Source of the DNA: Janthinobacterium sp. 64
Lineage (GTDB): Bacteria; Pseudomonadota; Gammaproteobacteria; Burkholderiales; Burkholderiaceae_D
Assembly: GCF_002813325.1 (NCBI RefSeq)
Contig: NZ_PHUG01000001.1
Coordinates: forward strand, 4,774,001 to 4,838,000
DNA: 64,000 nucleotides
Reading direction: 5' to 3'
Position numbers and translations under genes: made by a program. Positions 47,763 through 58,451 of the stretch are shown piece by piece. The notes under the pieces were generated by a model. The model searched no databases. It was not told the DNA's origin and was given only the letters and a program-made list of their open reading frames with translations. The number at the start of each line of letters is the position of its first letter. Position 1 is the first letter of the stretch.

Positions 47763-49151
47763 ATGATGGCTGGCATTAACATGGGAAAGTCGCGCTTCGG
47801 GCGCCGGCAAACTTCAACTGTGCACCGATACGACCTGATTAGCTGTCATGACTGCGGCGTGTTGTACCGCAAACGTCCGCTGCGTCCACGCGAAAAGGCG
47901 CGCTGCATCCGTTGCCGCTCGGTGCTATACCGGGGCGCGCACGCGCGCGGCGCATCGGCCGAATTGAGCAAGGTGGTGGCGCTCACCCTGGGCGCCGCCC
48001 TGGTCTTCCTGATCGCGCAGTTTTTTCCCATCGTTGAACTCGACGTCAATGGCCTCACTTCCAGCGCCACCTTGCTCGGTTCCATCCGCGTGCTGTGGTA
48101 CGAGCAGATGCACATCGTGGCGACGATGGTGTTCCTGTTTACCATCCTCTTTCCCGCCATCGAACTCGCTTCGCTGCTGTATGTGGCGCTGGGCTTGCGC
48201 GGCGGCGTCAAGGTGCCCGGTTTTAACCGCGTGCTGCGCGCCGTGCAGACGGCGCGCGAATGGGGCATGACGGAGGTGCTGATGATCGGCATCCTGATCA
48301 CCGTCGTCAAGATGACCAGCCTGGCCACGGTGCTGCCGCAACCGGGGCTGTTCGCGTTTGGCGCGCTGACCCTGATGCTGGCCATCGTCGTCTCGTTCGA
48401 CCCCAAGGCCCTGTGGAACCTGGGCGACGACCTGACGCGCCAGGCGCTGCCCGGCATCCGCTACAAGGCCTTCGCACCGGGCGAGAAGGTCTTGCCCTGC
48501 CACGCTTGCGGCCTGGTGGCGCCGCCGCTGGGCAAGGGCAAACATCTGGCGTGCGTGCGCTGCGGCACGGCCCTGCACGTGCGCAAACCGGACAGCATCA
48601 ACCGCACCTGGGCCTTGCTGATCGCCGCCATGATCCTCTACATTCCCGCCAACCTGCTGCCCGTGATGGTGACGCAATCGCTGTTCGGCGCGCAGGACGA
48701 CACCATCATGAGCGGCGTGGTGCTGTTCTGGACCAGCGGTTCGAAAGGCCTGGCCATCATCATTTTCATCGCCAGCGTGGTCGTGCCGATGTTGAAACTG
48801 GGCGTGCTGGCGCTGCTGGCGTTCACGGCGCAGCGGCGTTCGCGCTGGCGGCCGCGCCAGCGCACCATCTTGTACCGCATGGTCGAATTCATCGGCCGCT
48901 GGTCCATGCTCGACATCTTTGTCGTCACCCTGACGGTGGCGCTGGTGCGCTTCAAGTCGCTGGCCGTGATCACGGCCGGCCCAGGCGCGCTGGCCTTTGG
49001 CGCCGTGGTGGTGCTGACCATGCTGGCGGCGATGCAGTTCGACCCGCGCCTGATCTGGGACCCTGTCGACGACAAGGCGGCCGAGGATGAAAAACGCAGC
49101 AGTGCGGCAAATACCGGAAACAATACAGTGATTGGAGAACAGCATGGCTGA
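47763..49151 (+). CDS. pqiA: Paraquat-inducible protein A, inner-membrane partner of PqiB
   Basis: About 462 aa. Two PqiA units, each with a zinc-ribbon (SCHDCG...CIRCRS near 25-50; PCHACG...CVRCG near 245-270) followed by four membrane segments. PqiA works with the MCE protein PqiB in lipid traffic between membranes and envelope-stress tolerance. The start is uncertain: ATG 47763 has AGGA 16 bases away; 47766 and 47781 are other options, and a longer frame runs back into the amidase gene. It overlaps pqiB by eight bases. Confidence 0.92.
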   Translation: MMAGINMGKSRFGRRQTSTVHRYDLISCHDCGVLYRKRPLRPREKARCIRCRSVLYRGAHARGASAELSKVVALTLGAALVFLIAQFFPIVELDVNGLTSSATLLGSIRVLWYEQMHIVATMVFLFTILFPAIELASLLYVALGLRGGVKVPGFNRVLRAVQTAREWGMTEVLMIGILITVVKMTSLATVLPQPGLFAFGALTLMLAIVVSFDPKALWNLGDDLTRQALPGIRYKAFAPGEKVLPCHACGLVAPPLGKGKHLACVRCGTALHVRKPDSINRTWALLIAAMILYIPANLLPVMVTQSLFGAQDDTIMSGVVLFWTSGSKGLAIIIFIASVVVPMLKLGVLALLAFTAQRRSRWRPRQRTILYRMVEFIGRWSMLDIFVVTLTVALVRFKSLAVITAGPGALAFGAVVVLTMLAAMQFDPRLIWDPVDDKAAEDEKRSSAANTGNNTVIGEQHG

Positions 49152-50775
49152 CAAAGAAACGGGCGACCTTGCCGAAACCGGCGCACGGCCTCTGCCCGAA
49201 CCCGACGTGGATCCGGCCAGCCGCTGGCTGCCGTCACTGGTGTGGCTCATTCCGCTGCTGGCTGCGCTGATCGGCGCCGGGCTGGCCGCCAAATCCATTC
49301 TCGACCAGGGACCCACGGTGACGGTCAGTTTCAAGAGCGCCGAAGGCCTGGAGCCGGGCAAGACCAAGGTCAAATACAAGGATGTCGACATCGGCCAGGT
49401 GCGCGCCATCACCCTGGGCGAGGACTTGAGCAAGGTGCTGGTGACGATCGACATGAGCAAGGAAGCGCGCCGCTTCGCCACCGCCGATTCGCGCTTCTGG
49501 GTGGTGCGCCCGCAGATCGGCGCCAGCGGCGTGACGGGGCTGGGTACCTTGCTGTCGGGCGCCTACATCGGCGTCGACACGGGCAAGTCGGAAGCCAAAA
49601 AGGACAACTTCGTCGGCATGGAAAATCCGCCCGCCGTGGCCGGTGACCAGAAGGGCAAGCTGTACACCCTGCATGCGGACAGCCTCGGTTCCGTCGACGT
49701 GGGTTCGCCCCTGTTCTTCCATCGCCTGCGCGTGGGCAAGGTGGTCAGCTTCGCGCTGGACAAGGATGGCAACGGCATCACCATGTCGGTCTTCGTGAAT
49801 GCGCCGTACGACCAGTTCGTCGGCAAGAACGCGCGCTGGTGGCATGCCAGCGGCGTCGACGTGCGCTTGGATTCCAACGGCTTCAAACTGAATACGCAGT
49901 CGCTGGCGGCCATGCTGGTGGGCGGCATCGCTTTCGAGGCGGAAAACGGCCGCAAGCCCGAAGAACCGGCGCCGGCCAATTCCAATTTCCGTCTGGCGGC
50001 TGACGAGGCCAGCGCCATGCGCGAGCCCGATGGTGAAGCCATTACCACCGTATTCTATTTCGACCAGTCCCTGCGCGGCTTGCAGCCCGGCGCCACGGTG
50101 GACTTCCGCGGCATCGTGCTGGGCGAGGTGCGCTCGGTCGGCATCGAATTCGACCCCGTGAAAAAGAACTTCCGCATGCCCGTTACCGTCAACCTGTATC
50201 CGGCCCGCCTGGGCATGCGCTTCAAGGCCGCCGTCGACGATGCGGAAGGATCGGCCGGCCACCAGCTGCTCGAACGCATGGTCAGCCGCGGCTTGCGCGC
50301 TCAGCTGCGCACGGGCAACCTGCTCACCAGCCAGCTGTACATCGCGCTCGACTTCTTCCCGAAAGCGCCGAAGGTAGCGCTGGACTTGAACAGGTATCCG
50401 CTGGAAGTGCCGACCGTGCCCAATACCCTCGATGAACTGCAGACGCAGATCGCCAGCATCGCCCGCAAGCTCGATCAGGTGCCATACGCGGAGATCGGCA
50501 ACAACCTGAACGCCACCATCAAGCAGGCCAATACCCTGTTCAAGCAGCTCGATGGCCAGGTGGTGCCGGAAATGCGCGATACCCTGACGGCGGCGAAGCA
50601 GACTTTTGGTTCGGCTGAACAGGTGCTGCAAAAGGATTCGCCGCTGCAGTCGGACGTGCGCCAGGCCTTGCAGCAGCTGACGCAAACCCTGCAATCGCTC
50701 AATGCCTTGTCGGATTACCTGGAACGTCATCCCGAGTCCCTGATCCGCGGTAAAAAAGGAGATGAAAAAAAATGA
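49144..50775 (+). CDS. pqiB: Paraquat-inducible protein B, MCE-domain lipid transport protein
   Basis: 543 aa. One N-terminal membrane helix (about 28-50, LVWLIPLLAALIGAGLA) anchors a periplasmic part with three MCE domains (starts near GPTVTVSFKSAEGLEPG, KLYTLHADSLGSVDVGSPL and TVFYFDQSLRGLQPGATV). A C-terminal helical region follows that in E. coli builds a needle-like tunnel across the periplasm. The start at 49144 has GGAG six bases upstream. Middle gene of pqiABC; coupled to both neighbours. Confidence 0.94.
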   Translation: MADKETGDLAETGARPLPEPDVDPASRWLPSLVWLIPLLAALIGAGLAAKSILDQGPTVTVSFKSAEGLEPGKTKVKYKDVDIGQVRAITLGEDLSKVLVTIDMSKEARRFATADSRFWVVRPQIGASGVTGLGTLLSGAYIGVDTGKSEAKKDNFVGMENPPAVAGDQKGKLYTLHADSLGSVDVGSPLFFHRLRVGKVVSFALDKDGNGITMSVFVNAPYDQFVGKNARWWHASGVDVRLDSNGFKLNTQSLAAMLVGGIAFEAENGRKPEEPAPANSNFRLAADEASAMREPDGEAITTVFYFDQSLRGLQPGATVDFRGIVLGEVRSVGIEFDPVKKNFRMPVTVNLYPARLGMRFKAAVDDAEGSAGHQLLERMVSRGLRAQLRTGNLLTSQLYIALDFFPKAPKVALDLNRYPLEVPTVPNTLDELQTQIASIARKLDQVPYAEIGNNLNATIKQANTLFKQLDGQVVPEMRDTLTAAKQTFGSAEQVLQKDSPLQSDVRQALQQLTQTLQSLNALSDYLERHPESLIRGKKGDEKK

Positions 50776-51368
50776 TGAAACCGATTTTTGCCGCGCTGCT
50801 GGCTGGCAGCCTGCTGGGCGCCTGCTCCACGCCCCAGCCCGAGCATTTCTATACGCTCAGCGGCGGCGCCGACGCGCAGCCGGCCAAACCCGTCAAATAC
50901 TATGTCGAGGTGCTGACCGTCAGCGTGCCGCAGCAGGTGAGCCGCAACCAGTTTGTTGTGACGGCGCCGTCGGGCCGCATCGAATTGCTGGAGCAGCAGC
51001 GCTGGGCCGGGCCGCTGGCCGGCGAAATCGGCCAGGCCCTGTCGACGGCCGTGACGAACGACCTGGGCGCCATCGATGTGTTCCGCACGCCGCATCCCGA
51101 CAACCTGCCCGTGTACCGCATCAGCACCAATGTGCAGCGTTTCGAGTCCGTGATGGGCCAGTATGCGCTGATCGACGCCGTCTGGAGCGTGCGCCAGCTG
51201 GCCAGCAACAAGGTGGTCACTTGCCGCACGGTCGCCAATGAAAAGGTGGGCGCCGGCTACGATGAACTGGTGCTGGGCCACCGCCGCGCCGTGGGCCGCA
51301 TCGCCGCCGATACGGCCAGCGTGGTGCGCGCTTTTGACAACGGCAACGCCGCCTGCCCTGCCGCCTGA
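50772..51368 (+). CDS. pqiC: PqiC-type outer-membrane lipoprotein
   Basis: 198 aa with a lipobox (LLGAC, Cys18) and the ABC-type transport auxiliary lipoprotein fold (HFYTLSGG, YYVEVLTVSVPQQVSRNQFVV, RWAGPLAGEIGQAL). PqiC forms the outer-membrane end of the PqiB tunnel. It overlaps pqiB by four bases (ATGA) and ends the operon. Confidence 0.92.
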   Translation: MMKPIFAALLAGSLLGACSTPQPEHFYTLSGGADAQPAKPVKYYVEVLTVSVPQQVSRNQFVVTAPSGRIELLEQQRWAGPLAGEIGQALSTAVTNDLGAIDVFRTPHPDNLPVYRISTNVQRFESVMGQYALIDAVWSVRQLASNKVVTCRTVANEKVGAGYDELVLGHRRAVGRIAADTASVVRAFDNGNAACPAA

Positions 51369-51415
51369 GCCGCTTTTCGCTACCCAGTCCCGGCGGCCGC
51401 TGGTAAAATGCGGCC

Positions 51416-51823
51416 ATGGGAATGACCTTGTTCACGCGCCGCTTTACCGCCTGGATCGCCTGTTTCGCGATCCTGCTGGCGGCGCTCGCGCCATCGATTT
51501 CCCAGGCCGTCGCCAACGCCAAGCAGGAATCCGGCTCCGGCTGGGCGGAAATCTGCTCGGTGGCCGGTATCCGTTTTGTCCAGCTTGATCAGGCCGATGA
51601 CGGCGCCGCCGATGGCAAGTCTGGCGGCAAGGCCATGCAGATGGAGCATTGCGCCTTCTGTTCCACGCATGCGGGTTCCGTCGGCCTGCCGCCCGCCAGC
51701 CCCGTGCTGCCGCTGCCTGTGGCCAGCGGTACGGCGATTTTCCCATCCCTGTACTACCAGTCCCCGTCACCGCTGTTCATCTGGTCCACGGCGCAGTCGC
51801 GCGCGCCGCCCACCCTCGTTTAA
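51416..51823 (+). CDS. DUF2946-family protein, metal-linked
   Basis: 135 aa. A basic N-terminus and hydrophobic segment (about 12-33) serve as signal or anchor. The middle holds the DUF2946 hallmark MEHCAFCSTHAG, a His/Cys-rich patch that could bind copper. Family members commonly sit next to TonB receptors and PepSY proteins, as here (receptor starts 78 bases downstream). No enzymatic role is apparent. Confidence 0.8.
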   Translation: MGMTLFTRRFTAWIACFAILLAALAPSISQAVANAKQESGSGWAEICSVAGIRFVQLDQADDGAADGKSGGKAMQMEHCAFCSTHAGSVGLPPASPVLPLPVASGTAIFPSLYYQSPSPLFIWSTAQSRAPPTLV

Positions 51824-51900
51824 GTTTTTGCCTTTCCAATGCTGGCGCTGTCCACCTTGCGGTGTGACGCGCCGCATCCGCACACTTAAACGAGAATCAC

Positions 51901-54024
51901 ATGAACAAGACATTATTGGTGCTGGCCGCTGCCATCACCGTCGCTTACCCGTGCGCGCAGGCGCAGCAATTTGACCAGACTGACCACGCCATCGACACCG
52001 TCGTCGTTTCCGGCTCGCGCGCGCAATCGTGGCTGTCCGAGACGCCGCAAGCCATCGGCGTCGTCAATGCCAAGACCCTGGAACGCGACAAGCCCAAGAC
52101 CATGGGCGATATCCTCAACCGCATCGCCGGCGTGTACTGGAACGACCTGGGCAACGAGCAGCACAGCATGAGCATCCGCCAGCCCATCGGCACGAATGCC
52201 GTCTACCAGTACCTGGAAGACGGCATTCCCATCCGCCCGCTGGGCGTCTTCAACCACAACTCGCTCAATGAAATGAACATGGCGGGCGCCAGCGGCGTGG
52301 AAGTGGTGAAGGGCGCCGCTTCCTCGCTGTATGGCAGCAATGCCGTGGGTGGTGCCGTCAATTTCCTGACGGCCGGCGCCAGCGCCACGCCGGCGGCCAA
52401 GGTGGGCGTGCGGCGCGACAGCGTGGGCGGTTTCACCCGCTACGATACGTCCGCCAGCGATACCTGGGGCCCGCTGGGACTGCGCTTTTCTCATTACAGC
52501 TCGCGCCGTTCGCGCGACAACTGGCAAGAGTACAGCTATGGCGACAAGGATTCGTTCTCGCTGCGCGCCGACTACGCGCTCAGCCCCACGTCGCAGCTGC
52601 GCGCCACCCTCGTCCACACGGATCTCGATGCGGCCATGACGGGCAGCCTGTTCGAGAACGATTACCGCAATAATCGCGGCAAGAGCCTGAACACGTTTAG
52701 CTACCGCAAGGACAAGACCACGCGCATGAATCTGGCGTGGGAGGGCGCGACGACGGCCAGTGGCATGAGCACCGTCACCGTGTTTACGCGCAAGAATGAC
52801 CATGGGCAGATTCCCGCGTATTCCATCGGCAGCTGCGCAGGCATGCTGTGCAAGGGCGTCATCAACAACAACCACGTCGATTCGCTGGGGCTGGACGTGA
52901 AACACCAGCAGGAATTCGCGTGGCTGCGTACACGCCTGATCGCCGGCGTGTATGTGGACAAGAGCGACAATCCCTTCGTCAGCGACAATCTCTCCATCGT
53001 GCGCGATGCCGCCACGGGCCGCTACCTGCGCTACACGCTGGCCAATGCCAGCAATCCGCAGGGCGTGCGCGACTACCAGACGGACATCCTCAATACGGCC
53101 GTCTTCGCGCAATGGGAGTTCTCTCCGCTGCCTGGCACGCGCGTGGTGCTGGGCGGCCGTTCGGACGCCATCCGCTACGATTACCACAACAAGCTGGCGC
53201 CAGGTGGCAGCGCCAGTTACGGCGCGCCCGACGAGTCGCGCAGCTTTTCGCATGTGAGCCCGAAGCTGGGCGCCACCTACGCCATCGGCCAGGCGGGCAG
53301 CGCGTATGCGAACGTCAGCCAGGGTTTTACGCCGCCCGAGGTCAGCCAGCTGTATGGCAAGACGGGCATCGCCGACCTGCAGCCGTCCGTCTACAACAAC
53401 TATGAACTGGGCTTGCGCTGGGCCTTTTTGCAGGGCCGCTTGAAGCTCGACGCGGCCCTGTACCGCCTCGACGGGCGCGACACCATCGTCAGCTATACGC
53501 TCTCGCCGGGGAATAGCGAAAACCGCAATGCGGGACGCACGCGCAGCGAGGGGCTGGAGCTGGGCCTGAACTACGACAGCGGCCCGTTCGACGCGCGCTT
53601 CGCCACGGCCATCGCGCGCCACCGCTACCTGCGCTACCAGGTGTCCGCCAGCCTCGATTACAGCGGCCGCAGCATGCCGCAGGCGCCGCGCGACATCACC
53701 TCGATCGAGATCGGCTACAAGCCCGTGGCCGGCGCGCGTATCGCGCTCGAAGCCGTGCACCAGGGCCGCTACTGGATGAATAACGCCAACACCGTGGAGT
53801 ACAAGGGGCACGCACTGCTGAACCTGCGCGCCAGCTATCAGGTCGCGCGCGGGCTGGAAGCGTGGGCGCAGGTGCGCAACCTGGCCGATAAGCGCTATGC
53901 CGATTCGGCCAGCAGCAGTTATTCGGGTGTGGGCAATTACGCGGCCAATACGCAGAACCAGTACACGCCCGGCGCGCCGCGCAGCGTGATGCTGGGCCTG
54001 GGCTATACCTTCAACGCACTGTGA
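51901..54024 (+). CDS. TonB-dependent receptor (metal or siderophore uptake)
   Basis: 707 aa, complete. Signal peptide (cleavage near AQA/QQF), TonB-box-like DTVVVSG, plug domain (SETPQAIGVVNAKTLERDK, EVVKGAASSLYGSNAVGGAVN), and a 22-strand barrel ending NLADKRYAD...GLGYTFNAL. The final residue is Leu, not the usual Phe or Trp. Cargo is not determined. Between a DUF2946 protein and a PepSY membrane protein, iron-siderophore or copper are the likely choices. It is eight bases from the next gene. Confidence 0.92.
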   Translation: MNKTLLVLAAAITVAYPCAQAQQFDQTDHAIDTVVVSGSRAQSWLSETPQAIGVVNAKTLERDKPKTMGDILNRIAGVYWNDLGNEQHSMSIRQPIGTNAVYQYLEDGIPIRPLGVFNHNSLNEMNMAGASGVEVVKGAASSLYGSNAVGGAVNFLTAGASATPAAKVGVRRDSVGGFTRYDTSASDTWGPLGLRFSHYSSRRSRDNWQEYSYGDKDSFSLRADYALSPTSQLRATLVHTDLDAAMTGSLFENDYRNNRGKSLNTFSYRKDKTTRMNLAWEGATTASGMSTVTVFTRKNDHGQIPAYSIGSCAGMLCKGVINNNHVDSLGLDVKHQQEFAWLRTRLIAGVYVDKSDNPFVSDNLSIVRDAATGRYLRYTLANASNPQGVRDYQTDILNTAVFAQWEFSPLPGTRVVLGGRSDAIRYDYHNKLAPGGSASYGAPDESRSFSHVSPKLGATYAIGQAGSAYANVSQGFTPPEVSQLYGKTGIADLQPSVYNNYELGLRWAFLQGRLKLDAALYRLDGRDTIVSYTLSPGNSENRNAGRTRSEGLELGLNYDSGPFDARFATAIARHRYLRYQVSASLDYSGRSMPQAPRDITSIEIGYKPVAGARIALEAVHQGRYWMNNANTVEYKGHALLNLRASYQVARGLEAWAQVRNLADKRYADSASSSYSGVGNYAANTQNQYTPGAPRSVMLGLGYTFNAL

Positions 54025-54032
54025 GGATGACC

Positions 54033-55370
54033 ATGGACGATCACACCTTTCTCATCGCGCGGCGTAAAAGCCTGTACTGGCGCATCCACTTCTGGGCCGC
54101 GCTGATCGCCTCGCCGTTTGCGCTGGTGGCCACCCTGACGGGCATGCTGTATGTGTTCACGCCGCAGATCGAGGCCAGGCTGTACCAGCACCTCGACCAT
54201 GTGGCGCCGCAAGCGTCGATGCTGCCGCTGGACGCCGCCGTGGCGGCAGCCGAACGGGCCGCGCCGCGCGGCTGGGCGGTGCAGCACGTGGTGCCGCCGT
54301 TCCAGGCCAACGATGCGGTGCAGGTGGCGTTTGCGCCGCCCGGTGGCGCGCAGGATGAGCATGCGGGCCATGGCATGCCGGTAAAGGTCAAGCCGAAGTT
54401 CGGCCTGCCCGCGCAAGCCATCATCGTGTATGTGAATCCGTATGACGCGCGCGTGCTGGGCAGCCTGGCCAGCAGCGAGCGTTTCGGCAACTGGGCGAAA
54501 AAACTGCATTCGCATCTGCTGCAAAACGATGGCTGGCGCTGGATGATCGAGCTGGCCGCCAGCTGGCTGATGGTGATGCTGGTGACGGGCGTGGTGCTGT
54601 GGTGGCCGCGCGGCGCCCAATCGGGCTTGCCGAAGCGGGGCGCGCGGGGGCGCAATGGCTGGCGCCAGTGGCATGCGTTCCTTGGCGTGGCGCTCGGTAT
54701 TGTCAGCGTCGTGATCCTGACGACGGGGCTGACGTGGAGCCAGCAGGCGGGCGGGCGCATCCGCGCGCTGCGCGACGCCAGCGGCCAGGCGCCGCCGCCC
54801 GTGCCGCGCGGCCTGCATTCGACCGAGGCGGGCGCTCCGCTCGACTGGCAGGATGCGTGGAAGGTAGCGCGCAGCCATGCACCGGCCATCGCCGTGCAAT
54901 TGACGGCGCCGGCCAGCCAGGACGATGTGTGGCGCGCCACCATGGCCGACCGCAGCCAGCCCACCTTGCGCTTCGACCTGCTGTTCGACGCCTACAGTGG
55001 CAAGCCTTTGTACTTTGCGGGCTGGGAGGCGCAGACGGCGTTCGGCAAGGCCACGGCCATCGGCATTCCATTTCATCGCGGCGAATTCGGCTGGTGGAAC
55101 CAGGCCTTGCTGCTGCTGTTCGGCGCCAGCGTGCTGTTCTCGCTGGTGTCGGGCTGGGTGATGTTCTTCAAGCGCCGCCCGCCAGGTTCGCTGGGCCTGC
55201 CCCGGCTGCTGCCGGGCGCCTGGACGTCGCCTTCCGCGCTGGCCTGGCTGGCGGCGGCCACCATGTGCGCGCTGATGCCGCTGCTGCTCATTTCCGGCGG
55301 CATGCTGGTGCTGCTGGAACTGTTCCTGGCGAAATGCGGTGCGCGTATCGGCACGATGCGACTGCGCTAG
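54033..55370 (+). CDS. PepSY-associated membrane protein (PiuB-like)
   Basis: 445 aa with about four membrane segments (first LYWRIHFWAALIASPFALVA at 13-32) and PepSY_TM features: TGMLYVFTPQIEARLYQHLDHV, YVNPYDARVLGSL, HSHLLQ, GVVLWWPRG and WRQWHAFLGVALG. Conserved histidines may bind haem or metal. Such proteins accompany siderophore receptors and are thought to act as ferric-siderophore reductases. The start at 54033 has GAGG six bases upstream; GTG 54021 or ATG 54027 are alternatives overlapping or abutting the receptor stop. Confidence 0.87.
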   Translation: MDDHTFLIARRKSLYWRIHFWAALIASPFALVATLTGMLYVFTPQIEARLYQHLDHVAPQASMLPLDAAVAAAERAAPRGWAVQHVVPPFQANDAVQVAFAPPGGAQDEHAGHGMPVKVKPKFGLPAQAIIVYVNPYDARVLGSLASSERFGNWAKKLHSHLLQNDGWRWMIELAASWLMVMLVTGVVLWWPRGAQSGLPKRGARGRNGWRQWHAFLGVALGIVSVVILTTGLTWSQQAGGRIRALRDASGQAPPPVPRGLHSTEAGAPLDWQDAWKVARSHAPAIAVQLTAPASQDDVWRATMADRSQPTLRFDLLFDAYSGKPLYFAGWEAQTAFGKATAIGIPFHRGEFGWWNQALLLLFGASVLFSLVSGWVMFFKRRPPGSLGLPRLLPGAWTSPSALAWLAAATMCALMPLLLISGGMLVLLELFLAKCGARIGTMRLR

Positions 55371-55426
55371 AATAAGGGGCGCGGCCAGGCTCGTTGCCAT
55401 GGGCCGCACCTTTGCAATGGCTGAAC

Positions 55427-55810
55427 ATGGTATTCATCGACTTTCCCGCCTTGTCCGCACTGGCCGCCGCGTCGGCGCTGGTGACCAAAAAATGCAGCTG
55501 CTGCGCCGTCCCGCTGGACGCCTGGCAACGGCTGCCCACTTCGCTGGAGCTGGACCGCTTTGAAGAAATCGGCACCCTGCGCGAAGACCCGTACGAGGAA
55601 CCGACGTTTGCCGAGTACCACCCGCACGGCACGCGCTATGACAGCGCAGACGCGCCCGTCGCGCCGCGCTACTATCCCGCCAACCTGAGCCAGGTGGCGC
55701 GCTGCCTTGACTGCGGCCGCCACTACCTGCGCTACAACGAGGCGGGCGGCTATTTCACGGAGCTGCGCATCCGCGCGCTGCGCCCGGAATTGCTGGCCGA
55801 CGCAGCGTGA
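55427..55810 (+). CDS. Small CxxC protein of unknown function
   Basis: 127 aa, soluble. Two cysteine pairs (CSCC near residue 23-26 and CLDCG near 92-96) could form one zinc site. Between them lies an acidic, Tyr/Pro-rich stretch. ATG 55427 chosen over 55394 because the conserved-looking MVFIDFP begins there; both have weak ribosome sites. It is convergent with pcaD, 13 bases away. I do not recognise the family, and it may be unrelated to the metal genes upstream. Confidence 0.6.
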   Translation: MVFIDFPALSALAAASALVTKKCSCCAVPLDAWQRLPTSLELDRFEEIGTLREDPYEEPTFAEYHPHGTRYDSADAPVAPRYYPANLSQVARCLDCGRHYLRYNEAGGYFTELRIRALRPELLADAA

Positions 55811-55823
55811 TGCGTCGCCGGGT

Positions 55824-56606
55824 TTAGTCTGCGCGCAGGAAATCGAGCAGTCGTCCCGTAATGGCCAGTTCCGCTTCGATGTTCGACAGGTGCGACGCGT
55901 CGACCGTGGCCAATTCCGCATGGAAGATAGCCTGCTGCATCAGCAAGGCATCGGCGATGGTGGTGACGGGATCGAGCGTGCCGGCGATGATCAGCGTGGG
56001 CGCGGCGATGTCCTGGATGGCGCCGCGCAGGTCGGCCTCGGCCAGCGCGTCGCAGCAGCTGGCGTAGCCTTGCGGATCCTGCCGGCGCAGCTTGTCGAGC
56101 ATGGCGGCGATGGTGGCCGGGCGCGCGGCGATGAATTCCGGGCTGAACCAGCGTCCGGCCGCACCGTCCGCGATGGCGTCGAGTCCTTCCTGGCGCACGC
56201 TGCGCGCGCGGGTGGCCCACCCTTGCTGCGTGCCGATTTTGGCGGCCGTATTGGCCAGCACCAGCTTGTGCAGGCGCTGCGGCGCGTGGATGGCCAGCCA
56301 TTGTCCGATCACGCCGCCCATCGACAGGCCGCAGAAATGCGCCTGGCCGATCCGCAGGTGGTCGAGCAGGCCTGCCACATCCTGGCCCAGCATCTGCACG
56401 CTGTAGGGGCCGGGCGGACTGGCCGAGGCGCCATGGCCGCGCGTGTCATAGCGCAGCACGTGGAAGTGCGGCGCCAGTGCTTCGGCTTGCGCATCCCACA
56501 TGGACAGGTCCGTGCCCAGTGAGTTCGACAGCACTATGCAGGGTTTGTGCGGATCGCCTTCGCTGCGGTAATGCAGCGATAGTCCATTGATGTCTGCGAT
56601 TGGCAT
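55824..56606 (-). CDS. pcaD: 3-oxoadipate enol-lactonase
   Basis: 260 aa alpha/beta hydrolase. Ser95 sits in the GLSMGG nucleophile elbow; other family pieces are NGLSLHYRSEGD, LSNSLGTDLSMWD and YDTRGHGAS. Hydrolyses the enol-lactone to 3-oxoadipate, the step after muconolactone isomerase. It ends an eight-gene minus-strand operon (catB, catC, catA, benA, benB, benC, benD, pcaD), starting nine bases after the benD stop. The next enzymes (PcaIJ, PcaF) are not in the window. Confidence 0.93.
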   Translation of the reverse strand: MPIADINGLSLHYRSEGDPHKPCIVLSNSLGTDLSMWDAQAEALAPHFHVLRYDTRGHGASASPPGPYSVQMLGQDVAGLLDHLRIGQAHFCGLSMGGVIGQWLAIHAPQRLHKLVLANTAAKIGTQQGWATRARSVRQEGLDAIADGAAGRWFSPEFIAARPATIAAMLDKLRRQDPQGYASCCDALAEADLRGAIQDIAAPTLIIAGTLDPVTTIADALLMQQAIFHAELATVDASHLSNIEAELAITGRLLDFLRAD

Positions 56607-56615
56607 ATGCGCCCC

Positions 56616-57401
56616 TTATCCCTGATCGCCGCCACCGACAGGCAGCACGCTGCCCGTGATGTACGACGCTTCATCCGAGGCGAGAAACAGGATCGCGCCC
56701 ACTTGTTCATCGATGCTGCCGTAGCGGTGCATGGCGCTGCTGGCGATGGTCTGGTCGACGATGCCCTGGTACCAGCGCAGTTCCTGCTCATTGAGGGGCG
56801 TGCTGTTGCGCGGAATCGCGCGCGGCGGCGCTTCCGTGCCGCCCGTGGCGATGGCGTTGACGCGGATGCCGTGTTGCGCGTTTTCCAGCGCCAGGCTGGC
56901 CGTCAGCGCATTCACGCCACCCTTGGCTGCCGCGTACGGCACGCGGTAGATGCTGCGCGTGGCGATCGACGAGACATTGACGATGGCGCCGCCGCCCTGT
57001 TCCAGCATGGCCGGCAGCACCGCGCGGCAGCACCAGAGAGTGGGGAACAGCGAACGGCGGATTTCCGCTTCGATCTGTTCTTCCCGGTAGACCTCGAAAG
57101 GCTGTGCCCAGATGGTGCCGCCCACATTGTTGATCAATACGTCGATGCGGCCGAAATCGGCCATGGCCAGTTCGGCCAGCTGGCGCGCGCCCGCATAGTG
57201 TTCCAGATCGGCCTTGCAGACGCTGACGCGCGCCCCCAGGGCAAGCGCTTCGGCGGCCACCTGTTCGACCAGATCGGCGCGATCGGCCAGTACCAGCTGC
57301 GCGCCTTCGCGCGCGGCGCGCAGCGCGACGCCGCGGCCTATGCCTTGCGCTGCGCCCGTTACCAGCACGACCTTGTTGGAAAATCGTTGACGATCACTCA
57401 T
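56616..57401 (-). CDS. benD: Benzoate diol dehydrogenase (1,6-dihydroxycyclohexadiene carboxylate dehydrogenase)
   Basis: 261 aa short-chain dehydrogenase. TGAAQGIGRG (15-24) binds the dinucleotide; NNVGG and the YAAAK catalytic pair are present. It oxidises and decarboxylates the cis-diol made by BenABC to catechol. It starts three bases after the benC stop. The assignment is by position and family together, since many SDRs look alike. Confidence 0.92.
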   Translation of the reverse strand: MSDRQRFSNKVVLVTGAAQGIGRGVALRAAREGAQLVLADRADLVEQVAAEALALGARVSVCKADLEHYAGARQLAELAMADFGRIDVLINNVGGTIWAQPFEVYREEQIEAEIRRSLFPTLWCCRAVLPAMLEQGGGAIVNVSSIATRSIYRVPYAAAKGGVNALTASLALENAQHGIRVNAIATGGTEAPPRAIPRNSTPLNEQELRWYQGIVDQTIASSAMHRYGSIDEQVGAILFLASDEASYITGSVLPVGGGDQG

Positions 57402-57404
57402 TGT

Positions 57405-58451
<1,047 letters not shown>

